From NCBI GenBank assembly GCA_036897485.1, contig JAYMTF010000236.1:1-43508 (forward strand): DNA of 43,508 bases, given 5' to 3'. The notes beneath the pieces were generated by a model. It was not told the origin of the DNA and ran no database searches. It saw only the letters and a list, made by a program, of their open reading frames with translations. This stretch comes from Pelargonium nanum (taxonomy: Eukaryota > Streptophyta > Magnoliopsida > Geraniales > Geraniaceae). This document shows positions 1-13,230 of the stretch, in pieces. Position 1 is the stretch's first letter. Every line of letters starts with the position of its first letter. Both the position numbers and the translations under genes were made by a program.

Positions 1-78
1 CGGTCCGGGTCGGTCCGGTCCAATTCCGGTCCGGTTCGGGGCATTTTTCCGGTCCACCCCAAATCATGCCCAGCCCTA
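1..78. mobile_element. Right end of a hAT-like DNA transposon (cut by window edge)
   Basis: The first 60 bases are built from repeats of CGGTCC/CCGGTCC. They are followed by CAGCCCTA at 71-78, which read outward on the other strand is TAGGGCTGGGCATG. That start, with GGTCC-rich subterminal repeats behind it, is typical of plant hAT elements and their non-autonomous copies. The next eight bases (79-86) would be one copy of the 8-bp target duplication. The other end lies outside the window, so neither the duplication nor the element's length can be confirmed. No transposase coding is visible. Confidence 0.55.
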
Positions 79-639
79 GGTAAACGTGGATGTATTTGTT
101 CCACTCATCCTCTGTTCCATCAATAAATGTGTCCAAAATCTTCGTTTTTGACAGAAAACATTGTTTTATGATGTAATTTTCTGTCAGAAATTGCATGTTT
201 TTTATAGTGAATTTTCACTCAACTAAAAGTTCTAATTTATAATACTTCTATTCACATGAGTCAGGCTAATTAAAAAATTTGTCAGCCTCATCACCAACTT
301 TTGGAGCTCATCTTTGCACTACCAAATTTTCAAACCTCATCATTTGAACATGTTAGGCAGCGGACACCACTAGCGGCCCATCCTATAAGAGAACCAACCC
401 ACTACACAGATAACCAAAGGCCCACAAAGACTCGAAAGTCACAAAAAGCAAGAGACTCATGCCGCTACACATCCAAAGAAGAGAATCGGAAAATTTTCCA
501 TTAGCTCAAGTAGGAGAACTATGAAGTATCATTTGATGAACCCGACGTGACATCTTATGTCCTATGACAACACGTTGTCATCAAACAACAATATACTAGT
601 TTAAATTATATTAGTACTACACTATGATGATACTCAACT
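79..639. other. Intergenic sequence, no gene seen
   Basis: AT-rich sequence between the hAT-like end and the SINE fragment. A 67-codon open frame at 301-504 has no recognisable domain and no gene-like context, so I treat it as chance. No RNA gene or further transposon was recognised. Confidence 0.5.
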
Positions 640-741
640 TTTTTTTTTTTGATAAGTAACGGGACATCATACTCGAAGTAACAATGTTTCTCACTCCCTT
701 TGGGAGCATCACGCTAAATCCCACCCCACAAATTTCACCTC
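640..741 (-). mobile_element. 5'-truncated SINE-like retroposon with target duplication
   Basis: About 102 bases inserted between two exact 11-bp copies of GATACTCAACT (629-639 and 742-752). Read on the minus strand it ends in CCGTTACTTATC followed by a run of A, the usual 3' end of many plant SINEs. The perfect flanking duplication and the A-tail show LINE-machinery retroposition, and the exact repeat suggests a fairly recent insertion. The short length and the lack of clear A and B boxes suggest that the 5' part is missing. A 5'-truncated LINE tail is the alternative. Confidence 0.7.
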
Positions 742-752
742 GATACTCAACT

Positions 753-1461
753 AAGAATACGTTCAAGCGTAGATATTCTATCATTTGGTCCATCTTAGAG
801 GATTACATAGTTAACACAAAAAATTATGTATCATAAATATGCTAATACCTTTTATTAATGAATTGAACATAAAAAATATATCTTGACTAACTACTCTTAA
901 AGGTCAACCAACTAAATATTGCTAGCAGCCTAGCAGTGGCCGCAGATTATCCACATTGGAACAAGCATTTGACTAGCGACGACTTCCGAACACGTCAAGC
1001 TTGAAGCTTCCACCAATAGAAAAATGACACGCAATCACTCCTTGTCCACGTGTACTCACACGGACGAATCACACAGCTAAAGTAGCCCCTAGCAGAACAA
1101 AACGCGAAATTTAACGAACTGACAAAAATGCCTCTCAAAATCTCCTAACTCAAATGACCATAAAGGGCCATCTCAAGGTCATTCATGTAAATGTGTCGTC
1201 TTCTATCTTGTCCCTGTGGCCAAAGCCAAAACCCGTGCATGTCTCGATTTATATGAAACTGTGGGTACAGAGAGTATCGTTTCGATCGTATACGAATTTT
1301 CGTTGCTTTCGATCTGATCATTGATAACAAAAAAAATGGAGACCTCGAATTGAGATCTCTCCTGTTGCGTTTGAAATTAAAAAAACAGTAAAAAAGAAAG
1401 CGATTTTGTTCCTTCTCGATCGCTGTTCCTTTCAGAAGCTACAATCCACTGCGTTTACGCC
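753..1461 (+). promoter_or_regulatory. Upstream region and 5' leader of the AIM24-like gene
   Basis: About 700 bases before the ATG at 1462. A G-box/ABRE-like CCACGTGT lies at 1047-1054, a binding site type for plant bZIP and bHLH factors. A run of AG- and A-rich sequence from about 1328 to 1440 probably is the untranslated leader. No TATA box can be fixed with confidence. Confidence 0.4.
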
Positions 1462-4400
1462 ATGGCTGCACCGTTTTTTTCTACACCTTTCCAGCCATAT
1501 GTTTATCAGGTGCTCTCTCACTTCATAATTGAAGCTTTTTTTCTTCTTCTTCGTACACTGTTTTGTTGCTTAGCAAACTGAAAAGGACGATGAATGAATA
1601 GTTCTCTGAACCGTAGGGTCTTTGAGACATTGAAGTTTCACTTTTACTCAGCCAATTAGTGCGTTTGGTTAGGTAATTAGAACCGTATTTGAGTATTTAC
1701 ACTGTTACTTGTTCATTTCAATCAGCAATCAGCAATCAGCTTTGTAAGTCTGAATTTAGGGTTTTAGTTTGATTTTTGAGTTTGATCCAATATGCGTTCT
1801 TCAAGATTGTAAAACCTTAATTGCTAGTTGTTGCTTATGAAATGTATTGACTCAATGCCCTCTCTGTTAACAATCACTGGATCACTCCATGTTATTTAGT
1901 CCAGCTGAACTTCTTGAAACTATGTTAAAATTATTTGTATGTGGTTAGTATTCTGGAAGCAAGTTGAGCAAACTAGGGTTTTAGTACTATACATTTATGG
2001 GATGTAGCAAATCTGCATTAGCATTAATGAGATGGTAAATTGCATATTTGCATAGGCATCTAGGATAAGCTTAACTGGCATTATGTTGGGAAGCTAAGAC
2101 TCGTGCAGATTAGAGAAGATGAAGGTGGGATATGATTCTCAAATGCCAGCAAAGATGAGGGCAATAAAGGAAGTGATTAAATATTGGATTTTGTTTTGGA
2201 ATTTGGTCTGGGATACCTTTATGGGCTGTTATCTTGTACTCTTACCCTAAATGATCGCTAAAACACATATTCCAGTTAGGTAGATCGTGATCAGGATTGA
2301 AGTCCATCATGTCACTGCATTGGTTGAGAAAATATGGGTACAACGTAGAGCATGATCATGGAGTACTGTTGTGCATTTCTCCCTCGTAAGTTGGCCTAGG
2401 TGATAAGTGTGATATTCGCAACTCAACCACTAGCTTTGATGGTACATTCATTTGGCTACCAACTATGATCTTCTTCATTACCAGATGCAAGAACTAGCCA
2501 TCTAGCTAATAGCACTGAGATCAGGTTGAGTTTTCTACGGCTTCTTCCGGATGAGAAAGGCATCTAGCTTAATATGTTTTACCCATAGTGGGGGTAATGT
2601 GCAGTGATGGTTCCTTCCTTTGAGCCTACAATTTCTACCGTGTGGGTGTCCAAATTGATGTTACCATCTAACTCAATGGTGGCCATTCATCTAATAGAAA
2701 ATCATGCTTGGGTCATAAAAGGCCGATTTGTCTCAGCTCTCGACCCATTTTGAGAAAAAAAATCATAATTATTATTTTTTTCTATTTTTTATTGGATCAT
2801 GATTAGTATCTATACGTTTTCCCAAATCTGAAAAAGAAACTTCAAGTTAGAGGCCAACTTTGCCTGAATTTGATCCGGTCACACTGGATTTGACCTGGAT
2901 CAGTTTGACCTAGTTCAAATAAACCCCCAAAATCTTATTTTTATTTGTTTATTATGAGTAGATGAATTTTTTTTGTCTCCTAATATTAACCTATTAAGTT
3001 TGTGTTCACACTCTAAAGATTGGTTTATTATTCTTTATTAGCTTTGTGTTTATTGAATGATTTTAGTCTATTATTTTTTGCTAACTAATTTTGTGTTGAT
3101 TGAATCTATTGTCTTTATGTAGTTGTTTTGTGTTGAATGATTTTTTTTGGAAATTCTTAATCTCTTAGAGCCATTATAATTACTTTGAGTATTTTTTACT
3201 TACTAAGCTGTTTGTTTTAGTTTAAGCTAACTTTTTTTTTTCCTAGTAATAATTTATATATTAATCATATAACTTTTTAAAAAAACTTTTATATGATTGT
3301 GCTTGAATCTTCGGATTCAATTCCCGATTCCGATTCACAAAATTCACGTTTCTTTTTCAATTTGAATCGCAATTTAACAGCCATGGGCTAAACCATTTTC
3401 TTGCACGTGCTCATATTTGTACTGTGTTTATATTTGTATAGTGACAACTATGCGTATTCGGCATTGCACATGCTGTCTTGTTTGTCATTATCTTGTTAAT
3501 GTGCTTTATTTTGGTTTGAAAGGATCCATAAATGAGTATGAATGAGAAACTTCATCAAATTGAAGGTGGTTGCCTTGTGGGTGTTATCTCTTGATAAGGA
3601 ATGATTTTAAAGTCATTGAATTAAAATACTTTTTGTGTCATTTAATGTATACATTTCGTATTTCCATACCAAGCGTAGTACTTACTAAATGAAATAAAGC
3701 GTATCCACAATCATTAAGTATAAAAATCTATGACTTGAAATAATCTGTATGCTTGCTTGATGGTTACTAGTCTTATGTCCTGCCTGCCACCAAAATTTTC
3801 TTGGTCGAGATGATAAAACTATTTATTGAATAGAAAGCACTTCTAATTGCTTTGAAAATATCAACAAAAAGGAAAGCCTCTCTCTGTTGGATTGCGAATG
3901 GTACGGCCATTTTTTTCTGTTGCAAATGGTACATGTAAAACTCTATATGTTTGTTTCTTTGCTACAAGAACAGTATATTACTTAATTCCTATGTTGTGTA
4001 AACTGAGAATGTTGTGGAGATACTTGTGACTTTCCCAACACTCTCATTCATGTTTTGCATCTTTTCACTTAATGCATTTTTTCACATATTTTTTTTAATT
4101 AATACACACATTTAGTGCAAAACAATAAGAGATGAATTAGGGAAAATTTGCATAGCCAGTAAAAGCAAACATAGATCTGATTCAAAGCGGAAAAAAATAT
4201 ACACATACTGTTCTGAGAAACTAAGCTCAAAATGGACTGACATGTTATGGCCACGTAATCATATGAATATGGAGAAAAGAACCTAATTTCCCCTGATCTT
4301 CCTATTTGGTGCCAATATTTATGTCAGTTCTCTATGGTATTCTGTACTGTTCTCAATCTCATGATTGATAGTTTACTGCAGAGTCAACAAGATGCTGTAA

Positions 4401-7400
4401 TACCTTTTCAGATTTTGGGTGGTGAAGCTCAGGTGGTTCAGGTTTGTAGAATAGTTACCCCCAAGCATATCATGTTTTCTTATTCCCTGAACCTATATCT
4501 TTGTTTCTCTAAGTTTCTCTTCTTCTTTGTATTGGTTCTTGCATTTTCAGATCATGTTGAAGCCACAAGAAAAGATAATTGCTAGGCCTGGTATGTTCCA
4601 TGGGATTCATTTGTCTATATACAGTTCAATGTGCTAGCTTCCTGCTTTAGTGTTTTATGATGTGGCATGTTGGCACCAATGTCACCTCAGTTTGGAAAAG
4701 ATTAAATTGGGCTCCAAAAAGTTCAACTGTCATATTTTTTAGCCTGCCAATGGAGCCACATAAATCCACATTTGTTTCATCTCCAAGATAACCTTACAGA
4801 ATTTGATTATTGAGATCTATTCCAGTTGTCTTTAGTGCGTGGTTCAATGATGTTCGATCTAATGATAGTTTCTTAAGATCAATCGTTTTCTTCCTTTTAT
4901 ACATTTAACTTTCATGTTTTTTGGTTTCATAATTTTTTTTTTCTGTTCAAGCTTTCAGTATTGTCCCAAAGTATGTCTTCATCTAGATAGTGTCCATAAC
5001 GAGTCACTGGGTATGCATACAAATAATCCACATGCAACCTTAAGCTTTTGTTGTGTTTTCTGTTGGATCAAGATTCCATATACAGCTATTTCTTTTCTGT
5101 TTGCCTCTTTTATCTATCCAACATTGTTACAGCCTTGCAAATGAGTGTGTTAAACATGATGATCTCTCCCTTAGGTTTAGATGTAAAGAAGTGGGTAGCT
5201 TCTTGGGTTCACTTCATGGAACTCCTCTACATTATGCTTATAGATTTCATGGTATTTGTGTTATTGAAGTTGACTGACATCTTACTTGATTCTTTCTTAT
5301 GAATTCTAAATTGTAGAAGTGTAGAACACATATTTTGTTTTCCAGTCATATTATGCGTGCAACTGATATACAAATCTATTGCAGGCTCAATGTGCTTTAT
5401 GTCTGGATCTATTGAACTGGAAAACGTTTACCTCCCTGAAAATGAAGTAGGCATGTGGCAATGGCTTTTTGGCAAGACTATCACCAGTATAGTTCTTCAC
5501 AATGCTGGTCCAGTTGATGGATTTGTCGGAATCGCTGCTCCGTCCCTGGCAAGAGTTCTCCCGGTTTGTGCTCCAAACAGTTCTGAATTTAAGTAATTTA
5601 GAATTTCTCTAGTTGCATATATCATATGTTTATGGTATGTAACTAACTATGCCCTTTGTTTTGTATAATTTATTTTGTAGATTGATCTTGCAATATTTGG
5701 CGGAGAGATGTTGTGCCAGGTAGAGTTGACTTGTCCCTTTTAGTTTTTCTCTTTTCTGCTAATAAACTATTTAGAATCCTCTCATTCTGCTTTAACAACT
5801 TCGGAAAACGCATAAAAGTCTTGTGAAGTTGTTAATTCCGTTTCTCTTTACAATTTGCATCCAAATTCCTTCTGATCAACTGGGTTACGTCTGTTGAATT
5901 GATTTGTAGCCAGATGCATTCCTTTGCTCCATCAATGATGTGAAGGTCAGTAATACAGTCGACCAGAGGGCGCGCAATGTTGTTGCTGGTCCAGAGGTGA
6001 GATATTCTGCTGCTCAGGCCTCAGTTTTATCTCTTCATTTGTTTATTAGCTGCCTGTCATTTCTCTTGCAAATACTTTAAATAAGTTATTTCCTCTTTGC
6101 TTTGTTTCACCAAGTTTTCCAGGGTTCTAATCTTGCCATATTTCGGACATCTTATTATTATTACAGGGATTTCTGAGACAGAAGCTATCTGGGCAAGGAC
6201 TTGCATTCATACTTGCAGGTGGATCTGGTATGCATGATTGACTTTTATAATGCTTAAGATAACATCTGTTTGTCCTCATTAAAGATTTTAGTTGGGTCTT
6301 TTGTATCTGTTGTGTGCCTGTTTCTTTATCCATTTCTTCAAAAAAAATGTTTACCAATGCGTGGTCACTCAGTCCAAATACAGCTTCTCTTCCCACCCCA
6401 CCCCTCCCCTCTTGTTTGTTTTCCCCTTTGTTGAGTTAACCATTTATCGGCAAGTATTGATTGTGATAAAATCTACTTGGGTTGGGTTATCATCGCTTCT
6501 ATGACAAACAGAAATGTGAAGTGTTATCAGGCTAATCCTACTTTATTTTTTTGTATCTTTTGCTAGTTGTTCAAAAAAGTCTTGAGGTGGGAGAGGAACT
6601 TATAGTTGACGTGTCTAGCATTGCTGCTGTGACAACCACAATTAATGTCCAAATCAAATACAATGGCCCCATGAGAAAGGCAGTATTTGGGGTATGTAGC
6701 TTCTGTCTGTATTATTGTTTTTTTGCTGTTGCTTATTTTGTTGATTGGAAGCACCCATTGAGTCGTAGTCATTGAATATACCCGAAATATCTTTTGTTAG
6801 ATATCTGGTACTACTGCAAGGCTAACTTAATAGTATATAATTCTGGACCGAGTCACTTTAGTACCTTGTACAAATACACAGCAACTAAATGGCAAAGGTC
6901 TGGGTAATCTTGGTACTGCACTTGAAGGATAGGTTGACCAATGCCAATAAACAATGTATTGTAGCTTTTAGACAGTCTTGAGCTGCTGACCGCACCTTAC
7001 TGAAATATATATATTTGTTCATTTAAAATTATTTTTAGAACTAAAATGGAGTTGTTGCTGGAAAACTGCAGGGCGACAATCTAGTAACAGCCGTACTAAC
7101 AGGACCAGGCATTGTCTTCATCCAGAGTTTGCCCTTCCACCGACTTTCACAGCGGATAGCTAGGTAATTTTATAGTCTGTTGAAGTTTGAGCTCATTACT
7201 ATTTTAGCTATTTTTTATCTGTCTCTCCTTTATGATTTGTCATTTGCATTTTCCCCTGAAAACATTTTGGTTTATGTTTGTTTGGTTAACAGGGCAGTTA
7301 CATCCCCAAACATGAGGGAAAACCCAAAGTTCTTCATTCAGATAGCCATTTTCTTTTTCTTGGCATATGTAGTCATTGTATCTTCATTAATCTTGACTGA

Positions 7401-7407
7401 TGTATGA
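1462..7407 (+). CDS. AIM24/TRAP-like (DUF124) family protein, 281 residues
   Basis: Ten coding exons: 1462-1509, 4382-4441, 4551-4590, 5385-5563, 5681-5719, 5910-5996, 6167-6227, 6567-6691, 7072-7163, 7293-7407. They join in frame into 281 residues starting MAAPFFSTPFQPYVYQ. The body is the AIM24 fold, related to tryptophan RNA-binding attenuator protein and long annotated as DUF124, with a glycine-rich beta core (for example GSIELENVYLPENEVG, DGFVGIAAPSLARVLP, and GDNLVTAVLTGPGIVFIQSLPF). The last 25 residues (about 257-278) form one hydrophobic span, so the protein is probably membrane-anchored by its C-terminus. In yeast the family member Aim24 is mitochondrial and linked to the MICOS complex; the plant role is poorly known, and I infer none beyond family membership. 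Intron 1 is unusually long (2,872 bp). Arabidopsis At4g17420 is, from memory, the likely orthologue. Confidence 0.92.
1510..4381 (+). other. Long first intron of the AIM24-like gene
   Basis: A 2.87-kb, T-rich intron after the 16-codon first exon. It is free of long open frames. Around 3000-3160 it holds a degenerate tandem repeat with units containing TTTGTGTT and ATTGAATGATTTT. At 2700-2960 and 3300-3390 there is GATTC/GACCT-rich sequence that may be remains of an old transposon, but no ends or target duplications were found. Confidence 0.5.
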
Positions 7408-8284
7408 ATTATAGTCTTCTTTTCTTTTTTCTTTTTTTGTGGGGAGGGTTACAATTTTTTTTTTTTTGATAGAGGTGGATGGTTCTATTTAGTATTTACT
7501 AAACCATTGTTATATTCTTCCTTTTTTAACAAATTCAATTAAATGTTATTTAACTTTCAGAACTATAGAAACACAGAATTTTTTTATTGGTTCATGACTT
7601 ATTAGCTCATGACTTATTTGCACAGCACAGTAAATGCTCTTCATATAAATGTATCAATTAAGCTAAGATGCAGTGAGCTTCAGAGCTTGTCATTGCATAA
7701 TATATGAGACTCATCTGAGAATCTCTCTAATGATTGTAATTGAATTTTGAGAGTATTTTATCAGAAAATTCTCCTTCATAACTGAGAAATCATAATTTAT
7801 ACTGACATAAAAATTAGATCAAGTACTAAAATAGTAGGATCCTTGTTTTAGCTGTTGATTCTACTTTTAAAACATCCCTTCTTTATGCTTAAAAGAAGAT
7901 GATAATAACATCACCAACCCTCATTGGAGTTTATATCTTTCAGCAATTGGCACATCAAAATACCAAAATAATCATACAAATAAAATAACGGTTAAATATT
8001 TCATTCTGAGTACCAACAAACAAAATTCATGTAAGAAATATAAAAGTATGCAAGTTGAAAAACAAAATCCCTTTCTTTTTTCTACTTTTTTTTTTCTTCT
8101 TTTCCTTGTAGCAAAAAATAAATCTCAACAGCCAATAGGTGAGGAAAATCACATTCAAGAGGATTTTACAAATGCTACACACCCAAGAAATAAGCGACAT
8201 CAATTGATCCACCCATGAAAACAAATAGAAAAACTATTGAGTCCAAATGGAAACTAAAAAAATTTAGGGGTCAAGTATATTAAT
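7408..8284. other. Convergent 3' intergenic region
   Basis: AT-rich sequence between the 3' ends of the AIM24-like gene and RAD23. It must hold both 3' untranslated regions and polyadenylation sites. Long T-runs at 7424-7470 and 8060-8105 are simple sequence. No gene or clear transposon was seen. Confidence 0.5.
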
Positions 8285-11200
8285 TTAATCTTCAAAATCT
8301 TCTCCTGCATGCTCCAATAGGTAGTTGGCTGCTAATTCCTCATTACGGTCGCAAGCCAAAAATGCCTCTATGACTAGGGCTCTATCGAATCCCATGGCCT
8401 CCAACTATAAAAAAAGGCAATGTGACTACTCAATGAACAAAACGCCCAACAGAGATGAGAAAATGTTAAAAGTTAGAGAATTTAAAATAAAAAATTACAC
8501 GTACCCGTTCAATGGCCTCCTGTTCAGCAGGCGTGACATTGATAGCATGCGGCATTTCCTGATCTGGCTGATCAAATAAATCCCTAGAAGAGAAAGAAGA
8601 AGAAAGAATCAGTGTCATCTTGAAACAATACGGGTGTAATATGCAAGTAAACAAGCATCACTAGATATGAGGTTACAATTTTGTGAAAGCCATCAAATCC
8701 ACTGCTCAATTGATGTGACAATTAAGGGGCAACTACAAATAACTAATTGGTAGTATTACAAACAACACAATACTCTTACATCCAAATTTTAGAAAGAAAA
8801 AGAAAAACTTGGATTTTCATACAATTAGTGGACGAATGAGGAAAAGTGATATGAGAAATTAGTTCAAAATATATTTTCAAACAATTAGTAGTTGCATGCA
8901 AGACATATATGATGATGAGAGAGAAAACAGAATAAGGTGACTAAACACAGGCTTAGTTATGTTTTATGGCAATACTCAGAATTAATTATTTGTAATTATC
9001 CCATAATTAAAATAGGACACAATAACTACACAGACAGGACTTGACCCCTATTTAGAGAGATTCAACTAGATATAGTAAAGATGGATACTGATACATATGA
9101 TGAGTTGCGCTTGGAGCCTTAAAAAATAATGGAAGATCAACACGAAGCTAGAAGAGTATAGATTTTGAACATTCATCACAGTGACAGCAAAAAATAATAA
9201 AATTCCCATTTGCGGTAAAAAAGAAAATTTCCACTGAAGTTACTCCTTCAAGAAATTATCAAAGGCGCCTGAAAACTTACCCTTCAGGACCTTCGAGGGG
9301 TTCATTTATTAACTGAAGAAACTCAGCATGGTGCTCCTGGATTAGTCTTAAAAGCTGAGGATTTTGCTTTCCTAGCTCTTGAAGCATGGGCTGTAACGGT
9401 AGCACCTTAAGTGAGATATTTATAAGAAATCTACTGATTGCCCCAAAGATAAGAAGAAGAAAGAAGAGAGACCTGTAAAATCTGTGGATTTGCTTGAACC
9501 ATGGAACGCAATGCTTGGAACTGGAAGGAAAACAAAATTAGTTATAAAAAAATAACATAAAAGCATTTGGTATTAGTCTATGCTACAAATGAAGTGTCTT
9601 CAAATATCTCAAGCTCGACTAATCGAAGATAGTAAAAAACGTATTCGAACCACATCAGAAAACAAATATAGATGATCTAATATGATCACGGTATTGCATG
9701 CTTCAATGTCACCTAGATCCATAAACATCACACAAGTACTATTAACATAAAAAGAAACCAACGGCTCCAAAGATCTAATTCTGATATTTATACCCACAAA
9801 ACCAAAGATTACAGAACAGAAACTACGTGAACCGAGAAAATATTGCTAACGTAGAAGCAATTTAAGATATGTGAAGGCAGTCATTGATGAGAGAAAGCCA
9901 TGACTTAAGGTTTCTAACATAAAGATTCAGCAAGAAATGATATCACGTGAACCACACCTGTTGATTGTTTCTAAGAAAATCAAGGGATCCAAGTCCACCA
10001 GCACCAGCACCAGAAAGTGTTTCCTGAAAAGATTATTGCTTAAAGTTTAAAAGGGCAAAACGGAGAAGACAAACATATACATATTATAATGAAAGCTCCA
10101 ACAGACTAAAGTGTCACCTGAGGAAACATATTCAGGGGAGAAGCATTGGGAGCTCCAGATACAGGTACAGCAGGTGCTGAACCCCTTTCAGTTGCCTGAT
10201 CTGCAGGAAAATGAGCAACTGGAACAGCAACTTCTGCGGTTTCTGGAATACCCTGAAAATAAAATGATATTAGCAGTTACATCTAGATAGGGTTATACCA
10301 GGACTTTTGTAGAGTTTGGACATTACAGAATACAAGTAATCCACTGCTCTCTCGGGATTGTTGTAAGCGGCTCGCAACGCACGAGTAACAGTATCTCTAT
10401 CCCAGGTTCCACCACCCATATCCATTATTTCTTGAATAGTTTGTTCAAGGTTACTACCAGCAACTAAAGTTGAAGCAGCTTGACCATAGGTATCACTCTG
10501 CACACTACAACAAAGGATATATTTTCTAGTAAATTCATATTGTTTAGGAAAAGGAAAAGGGGAGTAGCACAGTTTGGAAACCACCAATGAAAAAAATTAC
10601 TTATTAACCCCACATAATCCAAAACAGTCAGAAGCGAGTAAATGACTCTAACCTTCTAGATGACAATTCTGAAGTGTTTTTTAATGGACAAGCAATTTCT
10701 TGAGAAACTTCCATTGTAGCCTTAGGGGGAATTTGGCAAACCATTGAACTGGTTTTACAGGGTAAATTGGGTGAAGTTTTAATAACCCGTATAGGTAGTA
10801 GAAATAGCAACATCGGAGCTACCCTAAATTTTGTTTGTTAACACCCTAATTTTTGTTTGTTGATAGTGAAAACTAGTTCTATTCTAATAATGTAGAAACA
10901 CATATCTGACAAATCAATTCCACATATCTGGTTCATTTCTGAACCAAACTGCTAGGCAAACACCTCCTTAGTCTCCCTAGTCCCTCCTACCGAATTCATT
11001 ACAATAGATATGCTATTAATGAATAATCTATCATTTCATTAAGGAGGAAGGAATCATTTTTAACAAACTAGAAAATTATTCAGTAGCTGAAGATGGAAGT
11101 GTAAACATGAAAATCTATCCGGCTCTGTAGAAGCAGATTACCTATTAATTAAGCTGCAAGCCTAATGAAGCTGAGTATTTACAAGAAAGTGTCACTTCAT

Positions 11201-13005
11201 GTTTGAGTTTAAATTGTACAAAACACAAATAAAAAACAAGGATTTGCACTAAAGCTGTTAGAAAAAAATTCTCACATAAATATACAATTAACAAACATTT
11301 TGTAAAGAGGTTCAAAAGACTTCCCATAAAATTGTAACCATGGAGATATTATTGAAGTAAAACAAGCAAACATTTTTTGCCTAATACACGGATACCATCA
11401 TATCACTTAACAATTATTAGAAGACAATAATGTAACTACAGAGATAGAGCCATACTTAGACATTGTCACGTCTGAGGTTGATGTATTTATTGTAGCTCTG
11501 CAACATTAAAAAAATCATTGTATATGAGGTTAATCCAATATTTAAAATAGTCCGTTACAAAGGCATTAGTTATATAACTTACGCTGCTGGTTGAGGAGGT
11601 TCAACTTCAGGTACAGGAGCAGGAGCAGGATTAGTACTAGGGGTGGCTGTAGCTGGAGGTGTAGATGAAGGCTGTTCATGCAGAGTAACAAGTTATTGTT
11701 TAGAAAGAGAAGATGGAAGAATTAGATTTTATCCTAAGAAACAAATTAATGAAATTAGTAACAAAAACCTGCGCAGATGAAGCACCAGCTGAACCACTGG
11801 TTTTGCTCTGATGAAATAGAAAAGGAGAAACCACATATGAATTACTATCAGCTATCAAAAAACAAAATAGTGGATTGCTAGAAACCCTAGAATGTCTCGG
11901 CTAACAACACAAGCAAATAATATTATCACTTTTCAACAATTAAGACGAGAAAAAGAAGTTACCTTACTAAGCATAACAACAAGAAAACCATCTTCAGAGA
12001 CCTTGTTCTCTGCCAGAGTAGTTTCATCTTTCAAAACCTTCCCATTGTGAATCAATAACTGCTGCCCACATGGATAATTGTCTTTTCCTTGCACATCTTC
12101 AATATTCTTCTTGACAGCCATGATCTTGAATAAAAAGGGATTCAAATCTCAATTAATAATATACATAAGACTATTGCCTCCACTATATGAAATATTTAGC
12201 AAAAATATAACCGTAAAGCCGTAAAGGGCAAGGTAGAGTAACTTTAAATACAAGCAAGAGAGTCAAATATCCTTTCCTCTTCCCCCGATAAATGGAGTGT
12301 ACGGTAAAAATGGGAAACAAACCAAAAGGGAATGTGAATACACATCTAGACACAAATGAAGGTTAGCTTATAGTTCAAACAAAACACAGGACACAATACA
12401 GACAGCACAAGTTTGCTCCTTTCTCCTATAAATGTGAAGAGCCAGCTGCCAGATACATTCCACATAATTTTGACTAGTCCAATTCACTGTTCTATGTTAA
12501 CTCCTAATTTTATTTCTATACAAAAAAAAAAGGCAACTTTTATTTTGCAAAAAGCTCAACAGTATTTAGCAACATACATAGCTTTTTAAGAAAGTTGAAA
12601 CACAATCATGATTCAAAATTTGAAGCTCAAAAGCGTCACAATTGACCAATCCTCATCTAACAAATCTACACAGTAACCAAACACAATTTCACACACCAAA
12701 ACTTACTCTAATCCCTCGTTCTCTACGAAACCGAATCTCAAACAGCTAAAAAAATCAGAACAAAACCTACATTTCACTCAAATAACCTAAATTTTCCTAC
12801 TTACCCAACACCTAACAACTTTTAAAATAATAATAATGAAAAAAAAAAACTACTTTTTTCCTTCTACAGTTTTCTCAGCATCCAAACAGATTGACCAACC
12901 CAAAAAAACCCTTAAAAACGAAAATGAAATCAGACTCACGGTGTCAGTAGGCTGAACCCTAATTTCGAAATGACTTCCCTTCAGTGTTTTCACAGTGAGC
13001 TTCAT
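8285..13005 (-). CDS. RAD23: RAD23 ubiquitin receptor (RAD23A/B type), 370 residues
   Basis: Twelve coding exons on the minus strand: 13005-12940, 12124-11963, 11807-11769, 11671-11583, 11497-11470, 10497-10327, 10252-10118, 10023-9958, 9520-9473, 9390-9281, 8583-8505, 8404-8285. The product starts [17 protein letters not shown] and shows the full RAD23 order: ubiquitin-like domain (1-76), a Ser/Pro/Thr/Ala-rich linker (77-128), UBA1 (about 145-185), the STI1-type XPC-binding domain (about 235-295) and UBA2 (about 322-362), ending [12 protein letters not shown]23 carries ubiquitinated proteins to the 26S proteasome through its UBL and UBA domains and binds XPC/RAD4 in nucleotide excision repair. 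The length matches Arabidopsis RAD23A and RAD23B rather than the longer RAD23C. Exon 5 uses the donor GTGACA at 11469; that choice keeps the frame into the next exon. Confidence 0.97.
10725..10967. mobile_element. PIF/Harbinger-like MITE in a RAD23 intron
   Basis: A 243-bp piece flanked by TTA on both sides (10722-10724 and 10968-10970). Its ends are imperfect inverted repeats: GGGGGAATTTGGCAAACC on the left, and GGAGGTGTTTGCCTAGC read inward from the right. Small size, TTA duplication and G-rich TTTGG-containing termini fit a Tourist-type MITE. It lies in the intron between exons 5 and 6, well away from splice sites. The repeats have diverged, so it is not a very young copy. Confidence 0.5.
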
Positions 13006-13230
13006 TTCGGCGAATTTAACGTTTCTGCTACAATCTGGAGCGGCTTCGTGTCGGTTTAAGAGATTTTGAGAAAACCCTAGAAACTAGAGAGAGCTTTTGG
13101 GTACAGAGGAGAGAGAGAGACACACAGACACAGAGAGGAGCAGAGAGGGAGTGCGTGTGTTGCAGGAAAAGAGGGTACGCGAAGCTTTAACAGGAATTGG
13201 ATTTTGCTACATATATACTCTGTCGCAAAC
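13006..13230 (-). promoter_or_regulatory. RAD23 leader and core promoter
   Basis: On the minus strand, a TATA-like TATATAT (plus positions 13211-13217) lies about 210 bases before the ATG. Between them is a strongly CT-rich leader; on the plus strand it appears as GA and CA repeats at 13086-13140. Pyrimidine-rich leaders are common in highly expressed plant housekeeping genes. An AAACCCTAG telo-box-like motif lies on the plus strand near 13072. Confidence 0.45.

Noticed and set aside
301-504. 67-codon open frame near the left edge
   Set aside because: No known domain, no start context or splice partners, and the region is intergenic.
2700-3390. Possible old transposon in intron 1 of the AIM24-like gene
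   Set aside because: Composition looks repetitive, but no terminal repeats, target duplication or coding remains were found.
7453-7470. T-run followed by GATAGAGG, like a reversed SINE tail
   Set aside because: No target duplication or SINE body could be found around it; simple sequence in a 3' flank is enough.
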